A stretch of 64,000 bases of DNA from NCBI RefSeq assembly GCF_900156395.1, contig NZ_FTNL01000003.1, forward strand, positions 1-64,000. Reading direction: 5' to 3'. This document shows positions 16,687-25,631 of the stretch, piece by piece (position 1 is the stretch's first letter; each line of letters starts with the position of its first letter). The notes under the pieces were generated by a model. That model had not been told where the DNA came from. It searched no databases and saw only the letters and a program-made list of their open reading frames with translations. Source of the DNA: Fluoribacter gormanii (GTDB taxonomy: Bacteria; Pseudomonadota; Gammaproteobacteria; Legionellales; Legionellaceae). The position numbers and the translations under genes were made by a program.

Positions 16687-19347
16687 TTACATACTAAAAG
16701 AAAATGAATCATCAGACTCCAAATCGCCGTAATCATCTTCATAATAAACGCCAGAAATCACTGTTTGCATGGGCTCATATTTTCTGCTTAATGAACGAAG
16801 CATCCGAGGATTAATCTCAGAGTTCTTACTCAATAATCCTAATATGCGTGAACATTGAGAGAAAGATAAATCCCAACGTGAAAAATACTCTTCTCTACAT
16901 AAATTATTATTGCTGTTAAGCAAATCAAGCAATTGACTCATCGCACCATATACTTTCTCACTAGGATTTCTTTTAAGCTCTCTTAATAAATTAATTGCAA
17001 TATGAAAAACTATGTGTGTTTCATTACGTATTTTTGCAAAATGTCTCAAACAATCAAAAGGTGCTTTTAACGAAAAAGCATGACGCGCATAATCAAAAAT
17101 CTTTTTGTCCGTACTATCCTTTAATAAATCTTGCGATAATTTTAAAAACACAGGGTATATAGCAAGCAGGATCTTGTGATGGTCTTTTCTAATAGAGGAA
17201 GATGAGGCATGAGGCATTTCATGGCCAAAAAAGGTCAACTGATTGTCATCTTGTTTAGGCGTTTTAGGTGAAGGGCTTTTGGGGGAGGTAGTTTTGGTAC
17301 TGAAATAAAGTCTTTGCAACTCCTGCGCTTGTTGCATTAATTCGCCTTGATTAGGAGCACTAGACTCTTCAATCAGTCGATACACTATTTCAAACCAGGG
17401 CCTATCTCCTCGATAACAACAATAAGAAAGTAACTCACCCAGGGAACTAAATGTTGTATACATAAACTCTTCATTTTCATATTCTTGAGAGTCGTTTTTT
17501 TGATAACGCATATCTAAATAATTGATAGTCTCTTGATATCCAGAATCAATCATTTGTTTTCTGGTTTCCTCTCCCACGGTAAAAGATGATGTAGATACAT
17601 TATCGACGTTAATAATAATGGATTGACATGCATATTTTCTCAATTTCAAGCGATCTTTTTCCCAACCGCTGGCTGGATCACTAACACCAGTTAATAATCT
17701 ATATATCCAGTTTAATACAACATTTTCTCTATAAACTCTATCCATCACCCGGTCGATAGCCTTTCTTTCTGGACCATCATCAAACTTAACGGCTAATACT
17801 TTTAAGTTATTGCCGTATTCTGATTCCAGTAATGTAGAGTGATCATCAAAAAACGCCTCTGTAGGAAAATTATTTAGTATACCTCCATCATTATGTTCTT
17901 CACCATCAATAAGGGTTGATCTATAAACTACAGGAAAACTGGCGGATGTTTTAACTGCTTCGCTCACTTCAAAATTTGGTGAGCGAAAATAGGAGAAATA
18001 TCGAGTTTTCCCTTGTCTCTTATTCGTTGCTGTAACTACCAATTCCTTTCCAATTCCACAACCTGGGCATTTTTGCCGAATTTCCTCTAAGGTAGCAAAC
18101 GTAATTGTTCCGTGGGGATATGGTATTTGATATTTGGAGACAATTTGATCTAATTTATAGGCAATAGCATAATCAAGAGCCGTTTTTAATGAGTGTGCTT
18201 CAGAAATTCCATTGATATTTATATCAAAATGAACTAAATGCTCATGTTTAAAATGTTTAAATAGTGCTTCAATTTCGGCCGCTGTATACCCTAAATAGCA
18301 CATTAAAGCCATAATGGCTCCTGCAGAACTACCTGCGAATTTTTCAGGGCATATTTTGGCTTCATTTAATGCTTTCCAGACACCAATATGAGCAAAAATT
18401 TTTGCACCACCACCACAAAGAACTATATTTTCAATATTAGGTTTTCTTTCCCGTACTAGAATCTCATGTGATTTTAAAAACCGAAATATCTCTATTTTTT
18501 TTGTTTGATATAAAGGCACCACATGTTTTTCTTTAATAGATTTACTTTTAACGTTTTCTTCGTTTATCCAGGGAAAAAACCAACTCCAAATTCGAACATA
18601 CCAAGGTTTTAAGGACATAAATCGCTGCATCTTTCGATAATCATGCATTTTATCCAGGCGTTCTTGTGGATCGGACACCTCTATTGATTGAGGATGAGCA
18701 CTTTTGCATATTGATTCAAAGTTAATATTTTTTATATTAAGCGAGATAAGCTGATCGACCAATTTATCGGTAATAAAGACTCGTTTTGTATTTCCTAAAG
18801 GTTCTTGCTGTGAGTCATTAGGATCTTTGTATTTTGTCCCGGTTCCTGGAACTAAAAATTGATTAAAACCAATTAATATCCCATGGTGACCATGGCACAT
18901 TTGAATACCAGTCAATTGATAATGAGATATATTTTTCAGTGATAAATCTAAATCACTTATTTTCCAATGCTCTAGATATTGTCCCTGAAACCAGCTTACT
19001 ATTCTTCCCCACCAGGTTAAAGCAACCTCAGCTGTAAAACCACGATACTCGTTTACAGTTACGCCGCTTAAAAATGCTTTATTTTTATCCTTTTGATGGG
19101 GATCCAAAAGCCATTGCTTAAACAATGCTCTTTTTTCATCACTCACCCGAGTAAAATCGAACATTATTTGTTCGTTATCAAATAGATAACTACCAAAAGC
19201 AATCTTATTATCAGGAGGGAAACCATTAATTTGTAATCGCCCCAAATAGGCCGTCATAATAATTTTTTTTAATAAATCAAGATTTTGAGCATATGGGTGT
19301 GCGTCAGATTCAAGCAGCTGACTTATTACGTGTTGTGGTGTCATCAC
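16687..19347 (-). CDS. vpdC: Patatin-like phospholipase effector (VpdC-like)
   Basis: A large patatin-family lipid acyl hydrolase. Oxyanion-hole motif CGGGAKIFAH is at 311-320, nucleophile S341 lies in GSSAG (339-343), and the catalytic aspartate is D487 in NDGG. These form the Ser-Asp dyad of this family. About 300 residues precede and 400 follow the catalytic core; they are not recognisable domains. The C-terminus is acidic (EDDYGDLESDDS near 870-881), resembling the E-block of Dot/Icm translocation signals. Length (886 aa) and location next to pyrF match L. pneumophila VpdC (Lpg1426), reported as a Dot/Icm effector whose phospholipase activity is stimulated by ubiquitin. AAGGA lies 6 bases before ATG 19347. 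Confidence 0.88.
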   Translation of the reverse strand: MMTPQHVISQLLESDAHPYAQNLDLLKKIIMTAYLGRLQINGFPPDNKIAFGSYLFDNEQIMFDFTRVSDEKRALFKQWLLDPHQKDKNKAFLSGVTVNEYRGFTAEVALTWWGRIVSWFQGQYLEHWKISDLDLSLKNISHYQLTGIQMCHGHHGILIGFNQFLVPGTGTKYKDPNDSQQEPLGNTKRVFITDKLVDQLISLNIKNINFESICKSAHPQSIEVSDPQERLDKMHDYRKMQRFMSLKPWYVRIWSWFFPWINEENVKSKSIKEKHVVPLYQTKKIEIFRFLKSHEILVRERKPNIENIVLCGGGAKIFAHIGVWKALNEAKICPEKFAGSSAGAIMALMCYLGYTAAEIEALFKHFKHEHLVHFDININGISEAHSLKTALDYAIAYKLDQIVSKYQIPYPHGTITFATLEEIRQKCPGCGIGKELVVTATNKRQGKTRYFSYFRSPNFEVSEAVKTSASFPVVYRSTLIDGEEHNDGGILNNFPTEAFFDDHSTLLESEYGNNLKVLAVKFDDGPERKAIDRVMDRVYRENVVLNWIYRLLTGVSDPASGWEKDRLKLRKYACQSIIINVDNVSTSSFTVGEETRKQMIDSGYQETINYLDMRYQKNDSQEYENEEFMYTTFSSLGELLSYCCYRGDRPWFEIVYRLIEESSAPNQGELMQQAQELQRLYFSTKTTSPKSPSPKTPKQDDNQLTFFGHEMPHASSSSIRKDHHKILLAIYPVFLKLSQDLLKDSTDKKIFDYARHAFSLKAPFDCLRHFAKIRNETHIVFHIAINLLRELKRNPSEKVYGAMSQLLDLLNSNNNLCREEYFSRWDLSFSQCSRILGLLSKNSEINPRMLRSLSRKYEPMQTVISGVYYEDDYGDLESDDSFSFSM

Positions 19348-19683
19348 TTATCCTTAAGTTATGATAATCCATTAACTCATTCAGCAAAATAATCGAAGCA
19401 TTCCCTACTTCCGTTAATTTATTGCTGAATGGATCTTGCTATACTTAACTCGAGTCTTGCTGGTTTCCATCACCTTTTGTTCAAATAATACGATTAAGAT
19501 TAGATTCCATTTTATTTATTATTTTTAACCATCACAAATATAATTAACACAAATTTATCATAAATTAAATAGATTAAATTATTCCAAATTCACGTTCTTA
19601 TTGTATTATGATGATTTGATTGTATTTGGGCTTTCATGATTAGCCTAGCCACATTTTAGAATGTAGCCAGGGCATTAATAGGA
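19348..19683. other. Intergenic region between vpdC and pyrF with two hairpins
   Basis: No gene is visible in these 336 bases. CATTCAGCAA (19378-19387) and TTGCTGAATG (19422-19431) form a 10-bp inverted repeat with a 34-base loop, 31 bases upstream of the vpdC start; this could be a regulator site or leader structure. A second, tighter hairpin (19644-19671) follows the pyrF stop. The stretch between is AT-rich and should hold the vpdC promoter. I looked for the tandem TTAA-type PmrA box and did not find a convincing one. Confidence 0.55.
19644..19671 (-). terminator. Hairpin after pyrF
   Basis: Read on the minus strand, CCTGGCTACATT pairs with AATGTGGCTAGG across all 12 positions (two G-U pairs) around a CTAA loop. 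The G-U pairs only work in the minus-strand transcript, which points to an RNA hairpin downstream of pyrF. No T-run follows. Its arms resemble the AGCCTGG repeat family. Confidence 0.55.
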
Positions 19684-20382
19684 TTAATTATCTTGAATAT
19701 TTTTTAAAATTTCAGCGACAACTTGCTCAGGATTAACTGCTTGTGTGATTGGACGACCTACCACCAAGTAATCACTACCTTCTTCGATAGCCTGTTTCGG
19801 TGTCATTACTCGAGATTGATCATCCTTGGCGTTATTTGGCATTCTGATACCTGGAGTAACTGTGATAAATTGCTGACCACAAGTATTCTTAATTGCTTGC
19901 ACTTCTTGAGCAGAACAGACCACTCCATCCAAACCTGATTCCTTAGTCAAAATAGCTAACTTTTTTACATGGTCAATAACAGGAGTGTTGATACCAACTG
20001 AAGTTAATTCGATTTGATTAAAACTGGTTAAAACAGTTACTGCAATTAAGATTGGTCTACTAGCACCATATGAATCAATGGCGTTCCTTGCTGATTGCAT
20101 CATACTCATCCCCCCAGAAGCATGGACATTCATCATCCACACACCGAGTTCAGCACCTGCCTTGCACGCTTTTGCAACAGTATTAGGAATATCATGAAAT
20201 TTTAAGTCTAAAAAAACCTTAAATTGTCTTTTAACTAATTGACTCACAAAATCTGTGCCAAGCAATGTAAAAAGTTCACTTCCTACTTTTAAAGCGCAAC
20301 TTTTAGGGTCAAGCTTTTCAACCAAATTTAAAGCATCATGCTCATTATCAAAATCCAGTGCAACAATTAATTTGGGCATCAT
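19684..20382 (-). CDS. pyrF: Orotidine 5'-phosphate decarboxylase
   Basis: Last step of de novo UMP synthesis. The catalytic DLKFHD lies at 59-64 (D59, K61, D64), and the phosphate-gripping GIRMPNNAKDDQSRV and DYLVVGRPI are seen near the C-terminus. Length (232 aa) is normal. The start codon directly abuts the stop of the DegT-type aminotransferase, so pyrF is the last gene of lapA-lapB-degT-pyrF. In E. coli pyrF also lies downstream of lapAB, but without the aminotransferase. Confidence 0.95.
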   Translation of the reverse strand: MMPKLIVALDFDNEHDALNLVEKLDPKSCALKVGSELFTLLGTDFVSQLVKRQFKVFLDLKFHDIPNTVAKACKAGAELGVWMMNVHASGGMSMMQSARNAIDSYGASRPILIAVTVLTSFNQIELTSVGINTPVIDHVKKLAILTKESGLDGVVCSAQEVQAIKNTCGQQFITVTPGIRMPNNAKDDQSRVMTPKQAIEEGSDYLVVGRPITQAVNPEQVVAEILKNIQDN

Positions 20383-21501
20383 TTATACCATAGCCTCTTC
20401 TTCATGAATTTTTAGAGCACTTTTAACTGCTGTAACTATTTTAATTTGTTCTGCTTCTTGCAAATAAGGATGCATGGGTAAACTTATAACACGGCTGCTT
20501 GCATATTCTGCATGAGGAAAATCACCGATTTTATAACCAAGATAAGCCATAGCAGCTTGTTGGTGCAGGGGGACTGGATAGTGTACTGCCGTTGGAATTC
20601 CTGATTCTTGCATTGCCTTTTGAAAAGCATCTCGATTATTCACTTCAATAGTATATTGTGCATAAACACTTGTATTATAACTATGAACAAAAGGTGTTTT
20701 TACCAAAGGAGAAAGAATCTGATCATACGCTTTGGCGACTCTTTGGCGCATAATAATTTCATCAGGGAAAAGTTTCAATTTTTCAATTAAAACAGCAGCC
20801 TGAATAGTATCCATTCGTCCATTAATTCCTATACGGTTATGGCAATAACGCGCATTTTGGCCATGAATTCTTATTTCAAGAAGCTTTTGGGCTAAAATAT
20901 CATCATTAGTAAAACAGGCTCCAGAATCTCCATATCCCCCCAAAGGTTTAGATGGGAAGAAACTAGTACATCCAATCGTTGATAAAGCACAGGAATATTT
21001 ACCTTTATAAGTGGCACCAAAACTTTGTGCTGCATCCTCAATAACCGGGATACCAAAATGAGCCGCAATGGCATTAATTTCATCATGATCAGCACATTGA
21101 CCATACAATCCAACCGGCATTATCGCCTTGGTTTTACTGGTAATTGCAGCCTCTAACTTATTAGGATCCATATTATAGGTCAGTGGATCAATATCTACAA
21201 AAACAGGTTTGGCTTGACAAAGACTAATCACCTCAGCAGTAGCAAAAAAACTGAAAGGAGTAGTTATTATTTCATCTCCTGGCTGAATTTCCAAAGCCAT
21301 TAATGCCATTAATAAAGCATCTGTTCCACTTGAATTAACAATGGCATGTTTAACTCCTATAAAATCAGCTAATTGCCTTTCAAGCTGCGCTATTTCAGGC
21401 CCCATAATATACTGACCATGATCCAAAACGTTTTTAATACTGGCTAAAATTTCGTTTTCTATTATTGAATATTGTCTTTTTAAATCGATAAATTGCATCA
21501 T
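20383..21501 (-). CDS. DegT/DnrJ/EryC1-family PLP aminotransferase
   Basis: A nucleotide-sugar aminotransferase of the DegT/WbpE type. The PLP-binding lysine is K185 in FFPSKPLGG, the EDAAQ motif lies at 156-160 and the N-terminal NSSGTDALLMAL at 56-67. Such enzymes add an amino group to UDP- or dTDP-linked keto sugars for lipopolysaccharide, capsule or glycan synthesis. The closest recall is WbpE/ArnB-like, but the exact sugar cannot be read here. Its place between lapB, which controls lipopolysaccharide synthesis, and pyrF makes an envelope role plausible. No other sugar-biosynthesis genes are adjacent. The start could be either of the two consecutive ATGs. Confidence 0.9.
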   Translation of the reverse strand: MMQFIDLKRQYSIIENEILASIKNVLDHGQYIMGPEIAQLERQLADFIGVKHAIVNSSGTDALLMALMALEIQPGDEIITTPFSFFATAEVISLCQAKPVFVDIDPLTYNMDPNKLEAAITSKTKAIMPVGLYGQCADHDEINAIAAHFGIPVIEDAAQSFGATYKGKYSCALSTIGCTSFFPSKPLGGYGDSGACFTNDDILAQKLLEIRIHGQNARYCHNRIGINGRMDTIQAAVLIEKLKLFPDEIIMRQRVAKAYDQILSPLVKTPFVHSYNTSVYAQYTIEVNNRDAFQKAMQESGIPTAVHYPVPLHQQAAMAYLGYKIGDFPHAEYASSRVISLPMHPYLQEAEQIKIVTAVKSALKIHEEEAMV

Positions 21502-21519
21502 AATCTCTAAAAAAATTAA

Positions 21520-22689
21520 TTAATATCCTTCCAGTCCATGGACAGGTTTCATTCTTCCCCAGTTTTTGCAGCTGGGACAATGCCAATGGAGATGCTTTCC
21601 ACCAAAACCACAGTGAACGCATCGATAAACTGGCTTATTGTCTAAAAATTTACTCGTTATATCATAAAGCATTTGCAACTTGTCACGTACCTTCCCATGA
21701 GCAGACTCAAGATGCCAATAGATTAACTGATTTAAACCTCGAATTGATGGATGCTTGCTCAAGTTATCCGCTACGAAATCTATAGCAGCATCCATATTTT
21801 TTTGTTGTCTTAAATATTCCGCTATTACAAAAATTACTGAAGCTCTGGGATTCTTCTCTAATGTCTCTTCAAGATACTTGATACACTCATCCATTGTATT
21901 TAATTCTTTATGGCATACAACTAGAGGTTCAATAATTTCTGTTAAAAAATCTGCATCTTGCTGAGGCACACGTTTTAACGAACGAATTGCATGTTTGTAA
22001 CGCCCTTCTTTCATTTCTAGACTTGCATTCATTAAACTGGCTCTAACTGATTCATTATCAACACTTATGGCTTGTTTAATACAATATGTAGCTCTATCAA
22101 TCGCATTGCTTTTTAAAGCTTGATTGGCCATTTCACAATAATAATGGGCAGCTTGGTTATGAAAACTTGTCCCCGTTGAAATTTCTAATTTTTTAATAAC
22201 ATCCAAAGCTTTTTCCCATGCTTTTTCTTGTTGATAAATCGCTAATAAACCATGCAAACTGCTGGTTTCTTTCGAACCACCTAACTCCACAACCTCCAAA
22301 AAAATTCGTTCTGCACGATCGAATAAACCAGCACTCATATAATCCTGGCCTAAGGCCATTAATGATTCTTTTCTTTGTAAAATACTTAATTGAGGTCTTG
22401 CGATTAAATTTTGATGAATGCGTATTGCTCTATCAACCTCTCCGCGACGTCGAAATAAACTTCCTAACGCAAGATGAGTTTCTACCGTATCACTGTCAAC
22501 TTCTAATAATTTAATAAATATATCAACAGCTTTATCGGGTTGTTCATTTAAAAGATAATTAAGTCCGACAACATACTCACGAGATAAACGATTATTAAGA
22601 GTAGGATCTTCCTTAGGTTTACTACGATTTGCCATCCACCATCCAGACCACGCAGCAGCAGGCAATAGTAATGGCCATAAATCAATCAT
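21520..22689 (-). CDS. lapB: LPS assembly protein LapB (YciM)
   Basis: An inner-membrane-anchored TPR protein that in E. coli brings FtsH to LpxC to balance lipopolysaccharide synthesis. Visible features: an N-terminal anchor (IDLWPLLLPAAAWSGWW, 2-18), a chain of TPR repeats (about 40-330), and a C-terminal rubredoxin-like metal site with CVHCG and CPSCKNWG near 357-378. Length (389 aa) matches. It follows lapA with a 45-base gap and precedes the aminotransferase by 18 bases, all on the minus strand. Confidence 0.94.
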   Translation of the reverse strand: MIDLWPLLLPAAAWSGWWMANRSKPKEDPTLNNRLSREYVVGLNYLLNEQPDKAVDIFIKLLEVDSDTVETHLALGSLFRRRGEVDRAIRIHQNLIARPQLSILQRKESLMALGQDYMSAGLFDRAERIFLEVVELGGSKETSSLHGLLAIYQQEKAWEKALDVIKKLEISTGTSFHNQAAHYYCEMANQALKSNAIDRATYCIKQAISVDNESVRASLMNASLEMKEGRYKHAIRSLKRVPQQDADFLTEIIEPLVVCHKELNTMDECIKYLEETLEKNPRASVIFVIAEYLRQQKNMDAAIDFVADNLSKHPSIRGLNQLIYWHLESAHGKVRDKLQMLYDITSKFLDNKPVYRCVHCGFGGKHLHWHCPSCKNWGRMKPVHGLEGY

Positions 22690-22734
22690 TATTACCCTCC
22701 TCTCTGCATGTTATACTTCTTAATAATAAAAAAA

Positions 22735-23025
22735 TTAGTGTTGATCTTGCAATGGAATTGACCGTAAGTTTTTAATTTCTTTTTCTGTTAATTTTAATTG
22801 GTTTTTAATTTTGTGGTATTCAGCTTTTAAACGCCAGTATCGACCAATAAAAAGTATAAAGCCTACTAAAATTCCAATACCTAACATGATTGTCATGAGA
22901 ACAGAGATAGGCATTGTTATCGTTTTAAAATATAAATTAACATCCACTGAAGTTGCATTTAAAGCAGCAAAACTAACGCCAATAATGATAAGGGCTATAT
23001 AAATAACCAGCATTAATATGCGCAT
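22735..23025 (-). CDS. lapA: LapA (YciS) inner-membrane protein
   Basis: A 96-aa protein with two membrane helices (about 4-22 and 40-62) followed by a basic, coiled-coil-like tail (YHKIKNQLKLTEKEIKNLR). This is the DUF1049/LapA pattern. In E. coli LapA works with LapB in lipopolysaccharide assembly. GGAAGAATTT precedes the ATG. Upstream on the same strand is an unusual structured stretch (23061-23128) and then the rpsA terminator, so lapA probably starts its own transcript. Confidence 0.88.
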   Translation of the reverse strand: MRILMLVIYIALIIIGVSFAALNATSVDVNLYFKTITMPISVLMTIMLGIGILVGFILFIGRYWRLKAEYHKIKNQLKLTEKEIKNLRSIPLQDQH

Positions 23026-23060
23026 AAATTCTTCCTTTTGTGTTTACTGGGCAATTAGAA

Positions 23061-23128
23061 GCGGAACCCGGGATCGATCCAGGATGATACTTTATCATAA
23101 ACCTGAGCGCCACTTCGCCCACTCAAGG
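23061..23128 (-). other. tRNA-like structured element upstream of lapA
   Basis: On the minus strand three stems follow each other. CCTTGAG...CTCAGG (23128-23102) is D-arm-like. ATGATAAAGTATCAT (5-bp stem) is anticodon-arm-like. CCTGG-ATCGATC-CCGGG (23083-23067) has the 5-bp stem and 7-base loop of a T arm, differing from the usual TTCGATC only at the first base. One G-U pair in the last stem works only on the minus strand. A matching 7-bp acceptor stem and CCA are not found, so this is a tRNA remnant, a tRNA mimic or a structured leader, not a confident tRNA gene. Confidence 0.4.
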
Positions 23129-23145
23129 TATTAAAATATACAAAC

Positions 23146-23175
23146 AAAAAAGCGTAGAAAAATCTACGCTTTTTT
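23146..23175 (-). terminator. Rho-independent terminator of rpsA
   Basis: AAAAAAGCGTAGA (23146-23158) and TCTACGCTTTTTT (23163-23175) form a 13-bp perfect stem with a 4-base loop. On the minus strand the 3' arm ends in a run of six T. It lies 21 bases beyond the rpsA stop, a classic intrinsic terminator. Confidence 0.88.
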
Positions 23176-23196
23176 AACTAATTGACAATAAAGAAA

Positions 23197-24876
23197 TTAA
23201 TCACTTTCTTTACTTGCCATTTTTTCTTTCAGCAAATCACCTAAGGTTGTTGTTGAAGCACCTTCGGTTCTAGAATATTTCTTGATGGCATCAGCTTCAT
23301 CTTGAGCATCTTTCGCTTTTACCGAAAGCGTAATTGACCTGTTTTTACGATCAACATTTATGATTTTTGCTTCAATCTCATCACCTTCTTTGACAAGAGT
23401 AGTCGCATCATCAACACGCTCATCAGACAATTCACTTGCACGAATCGTACCAGTAATGTCATCTGCCAAAGCTACAGTAACTGTTTTAGGATCTACAGCA
23501 ACAACTGTACCTTTAACTATGGCACCTTTAGTGTATTCATCAACAAAACTTGCGAAGTTATCGCCTTCAAGTTGTTTAATACCTAAAGAAATACGTTCCC
23601 GCTCAGGATCTATAGCAAGAATAACAGCTTCCAACTCTTGTCCTTTCTTAAACTGTTTTACTGCTTCTTCACCAGGAACAGTCCAGGAAATATCAGACAA
23701 ATGAACCAACCCGTCAATATCTCCATCCAAGCCAATAAATATTCCAAAATCAGTGATTGAACGAATCTTACCACTTACTTTTTGGCCTTTATTGTGAGAG
23801 GCAGCAAACTGTTGCCATGGATTACCAACACATTGTTTCATGCCTAAAGAAATACGGCGTCGTTCCTCATCAATTTCAAGAACCATAACATCAACTACAT
23901 CACCCAGAGAAACTACTTTACTTGGATGTACGTTTTTGTTGGTCCAATCCATTTCAGACATATGGACTAAGCCTTCAACACCTTCTTCGATTTCAACAAA
24001 GCAACCATAATCGGTAATATTAGTTACTTTACCTTGTAATTTTTTGCCTATTGGATAACGTTCTACCAGGTCAACCCAAGGATCGTTACCTAATTGTTTC
24101 ATACCTAGAGAAACACGGTTTCTTTCGCTATCAAAGCTCAATACTTTTACTTTTACGTCTTGGCCAACTGACAATACTTCACTTGGATGTTTTACACGTT
24201 TCCATGAAATATCAGTGATGTGCAACAAGCCATCTATGCCGCCCAAATCAATGAACGCACCATAATCGGTAAGGTTTTTAACAATACCATGGAGCTCTTG
24301 ACCTTCATGCAGGGACTCAAGCAATGCTTGTCTATCAGCACTACTTTCTTCTTCAACAACTGCCCGGCGCGATACAACGATGTTGTTACGCTTTAAATCC
24401 ATTTTTATAACTTTGAATTCAAGCTCTTTTCCTTCTAGATAAGAAGGATCTCTTACAGGTCTGACGTCTACTAATGAACCAGGTAAGAAGGCGCGTATAG
24501 TACCAATTTCAACAGTAAAGCCTCCTTTAACTTTTCCGGAGATAAGACCAGTAACTGTTTCATTGTTTTCATGTGATTTAGATAATTTACGCCAAGCTTC
24601 CTGACGTTTTGCTTTTTCTCTTGAAAGGAGCGTTTCGCCGTAGCCGTCTTCCACAGAATCCAGTGCTACTTCTACAGTATCACCCAGGCTAACTTCCAAG
24701 GCACCATCTTTGTCATAAAATTCTTCTTTGGGTACAATACCTTCCGATTTTAGACCTGCATTTAAAATGACATAGTCACTATCGATACCAATAACTTTGG
24801 CATTAATAATAGCACCAGGATAAAATTGAGCGCCGGCAATACTTTGCTCAAACAATTCTTTGAAACTTTCAGACAT
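23197..24876 (-). CDS. rpsA: 30S ribosomal protein S1
   Basis: S1 binds mRNA and helps initiate translation. Six S1/OB-fold repeats are visible across 559 aa, each marked by variants of [21 protein letters not shown]. The first two are degenerate, as usual. The N-terminus [12 protein letters not shown] matches the gammaproteobacterial protein. As in E. coli, there is no strong Shine-Dalgarno sequence; the leader is AT-rich and carries a hairpin with a T-run (24895-24928). cmk lies upstream on the same strand. Confidence 0.97.
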   Translation of the reverse strand: MSESFKELFEQSIAGAQFYPGAIINAKVIGIDSDYVILNAGLKSEGIVPKEEFYDKDGALEVSLGDTVEVALDSVEDGYGETLLSREKAKRQEAWRKLSKSHENNETVTGLISGKVKGGFTVEIGTIRAFLPGSLVDVRPVRDPSYLEGKELEFKVIKMDLKRNNIVVSRRAVVEEESSADRQALLESLHEGQELHGIVKNLTDYGAFIDLGGIDGLLHITDISWKRVKHPSEVLSVGQDVKVKVLSFDSERNRVSLGMKQLGNDPWVDLVERYPIGKKLQGKVTNITDYGCFVEIEEGVEGLVHMSEMDWTNKNVHPSKVVSLGDVVDVMVLEIDEERRRISLGMKQCVGNPWQQFAASHNKGQKVSGKIRSITDFGIFIGLDGDIDGLVHLSDISWTVPGEEAVKQFKKGQELEAVILAIDPERERISLGIKQLEGDNFASFVDEYTKGAIVKGTVVAVDPKTVTVALADDITGTIRASELSDERVDDATTLVKEGDEIEAKIINVDRKNRSITLSVKAKDAQDEADAIKKYSRTEGASTTTLGDLLKEKMASKESD

Positions 24877-24894
24877 GTTAATAAACTCTTTAGT

Positions 24895-24928
24895 AAAAAA
24901 ATGAAAGAATGAGTTCCACTCATCTTTC
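24895..24928 (-). terminator. Terminator-like hairpin in the cmk-rpsA gap
   Basis: On the minus strand GAAAGATGAGT pairs with ACTCATTCTTTC around a GGA loop (24928-24903), with one bulged base. After two bases (AT) it is followed by six T (24900-24895). It sits between the cmk stop and the rpsA start, only about 20 bases from the rpsA ATG. It could end cmk transcripts, or act as an attenuator or structured leader for S1 autoregulation. Confidence 0.6.
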
Positions 24929-24941
24929 CCCCAACAAATAT

Positions 24942-25631
24942 TTACGCACGATACAAACGTTCATTTATTAATTTTAATACAATATTAAACACTTGTACAA
25001 TGGATAATCTGGTTGTATCAATTTGCACTGCATCATCTGCAGGCTTTAATGGCGCATGCGTACGAGCTGTATCCCTTACATCACGTTTAGCCAATTCTTC
25101 TACAACCTGCGCGAGGCTAACATTAATTCCCTTTTCTTTCAACTGTAAATAACGTCTATTTGCTCTTTCTTCTTCGTTGGCATATAAAAAAATCTTTAAA
25201 ACAGCCTCAGGGAAGACCACAGTACCCATATCTCGACCATCTGTAACAAGCCCGGGAGGTTGAGCAAAATTACGTTGACGCTCTAGTAAAGCATGTCTTA
25301 CATCCTGAATTGCAGCAATTTGAGACGCATCCTGACCACATTGCTCGCTTCGGATTTCCGAGCTGATATTCATATCATCCAAAATGACTTGCACTGCATA
25401 ATCATCAGAAGATTCAAAACGTAAATTTAGCGATCGTGCTAATGTGGTTAATTTATCCACATCATGAAAGTCAATCTTATTTTTTCTAGCGGCATAAGCG
25501 AGAACACGATAAATAGCACCGCTATCAAGCATATTCCATTTAAGATGTTTTGCAAGTAATTGGCATAAAGTGCCCTTACCAGTGCCACTTGGACCATCCA
25601 GGGTTATAACTGGTACCGTGTCATTGTACAT
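24942..25631 (-). CDS. cmk: Cytidylate kinase
   Basis: Phosphorylates CMP and dCMP. The P loop GPSGTGKG is at 13-20; [11 protein letters not shown] and [13 protein letters not shown] are the CMP-binding and lid signatures. Length (229 aa) fits. The start overlaps the end of aroA by 11 bases. It precedes rpsA, the conserved serC-aroA-cmk-rpsA order. Confidence 0.96.
   Translation of the reverse strand: MYNDTVPVITLDGPSGTGKGTLCQLLAKHLKWNMLDSGAIYRVLAYAARKNKIDFHDVDKLTTLARSLNLRFESSDDYAVQVILDDMNISSEIRSEQCGQDASQIAAIQDVRHALLERQRNFAQPPGLVTDGRDMGTVVFPEAVLKIFLYANEEERANRRYLQLKEKGINVSLAQVVEELAKRDVRDTARTHAPLKPADDAVQIDTTRLSIVQVFNIVLKLINERLYRA

Noticed and set aside
19348-19683. PmrA-type TTAA tandem site ahead of vpdC
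   Set aside because: Only scattered CTTAAT-like pieces are present; spacing does not fit the known tandem consensus.
23061-23128. Bona fide tRNA gene
   Set aside because: No 7-bp acceptor stem and no CCA end; kept only as a tRNA-like element.
23360-23704. Open frame of 114 codons antisense to rpsA
   Set aside because: It is a shadow of the S1 coding pattern on the opposite strand, with no ribosome binding site or recognisable domain.
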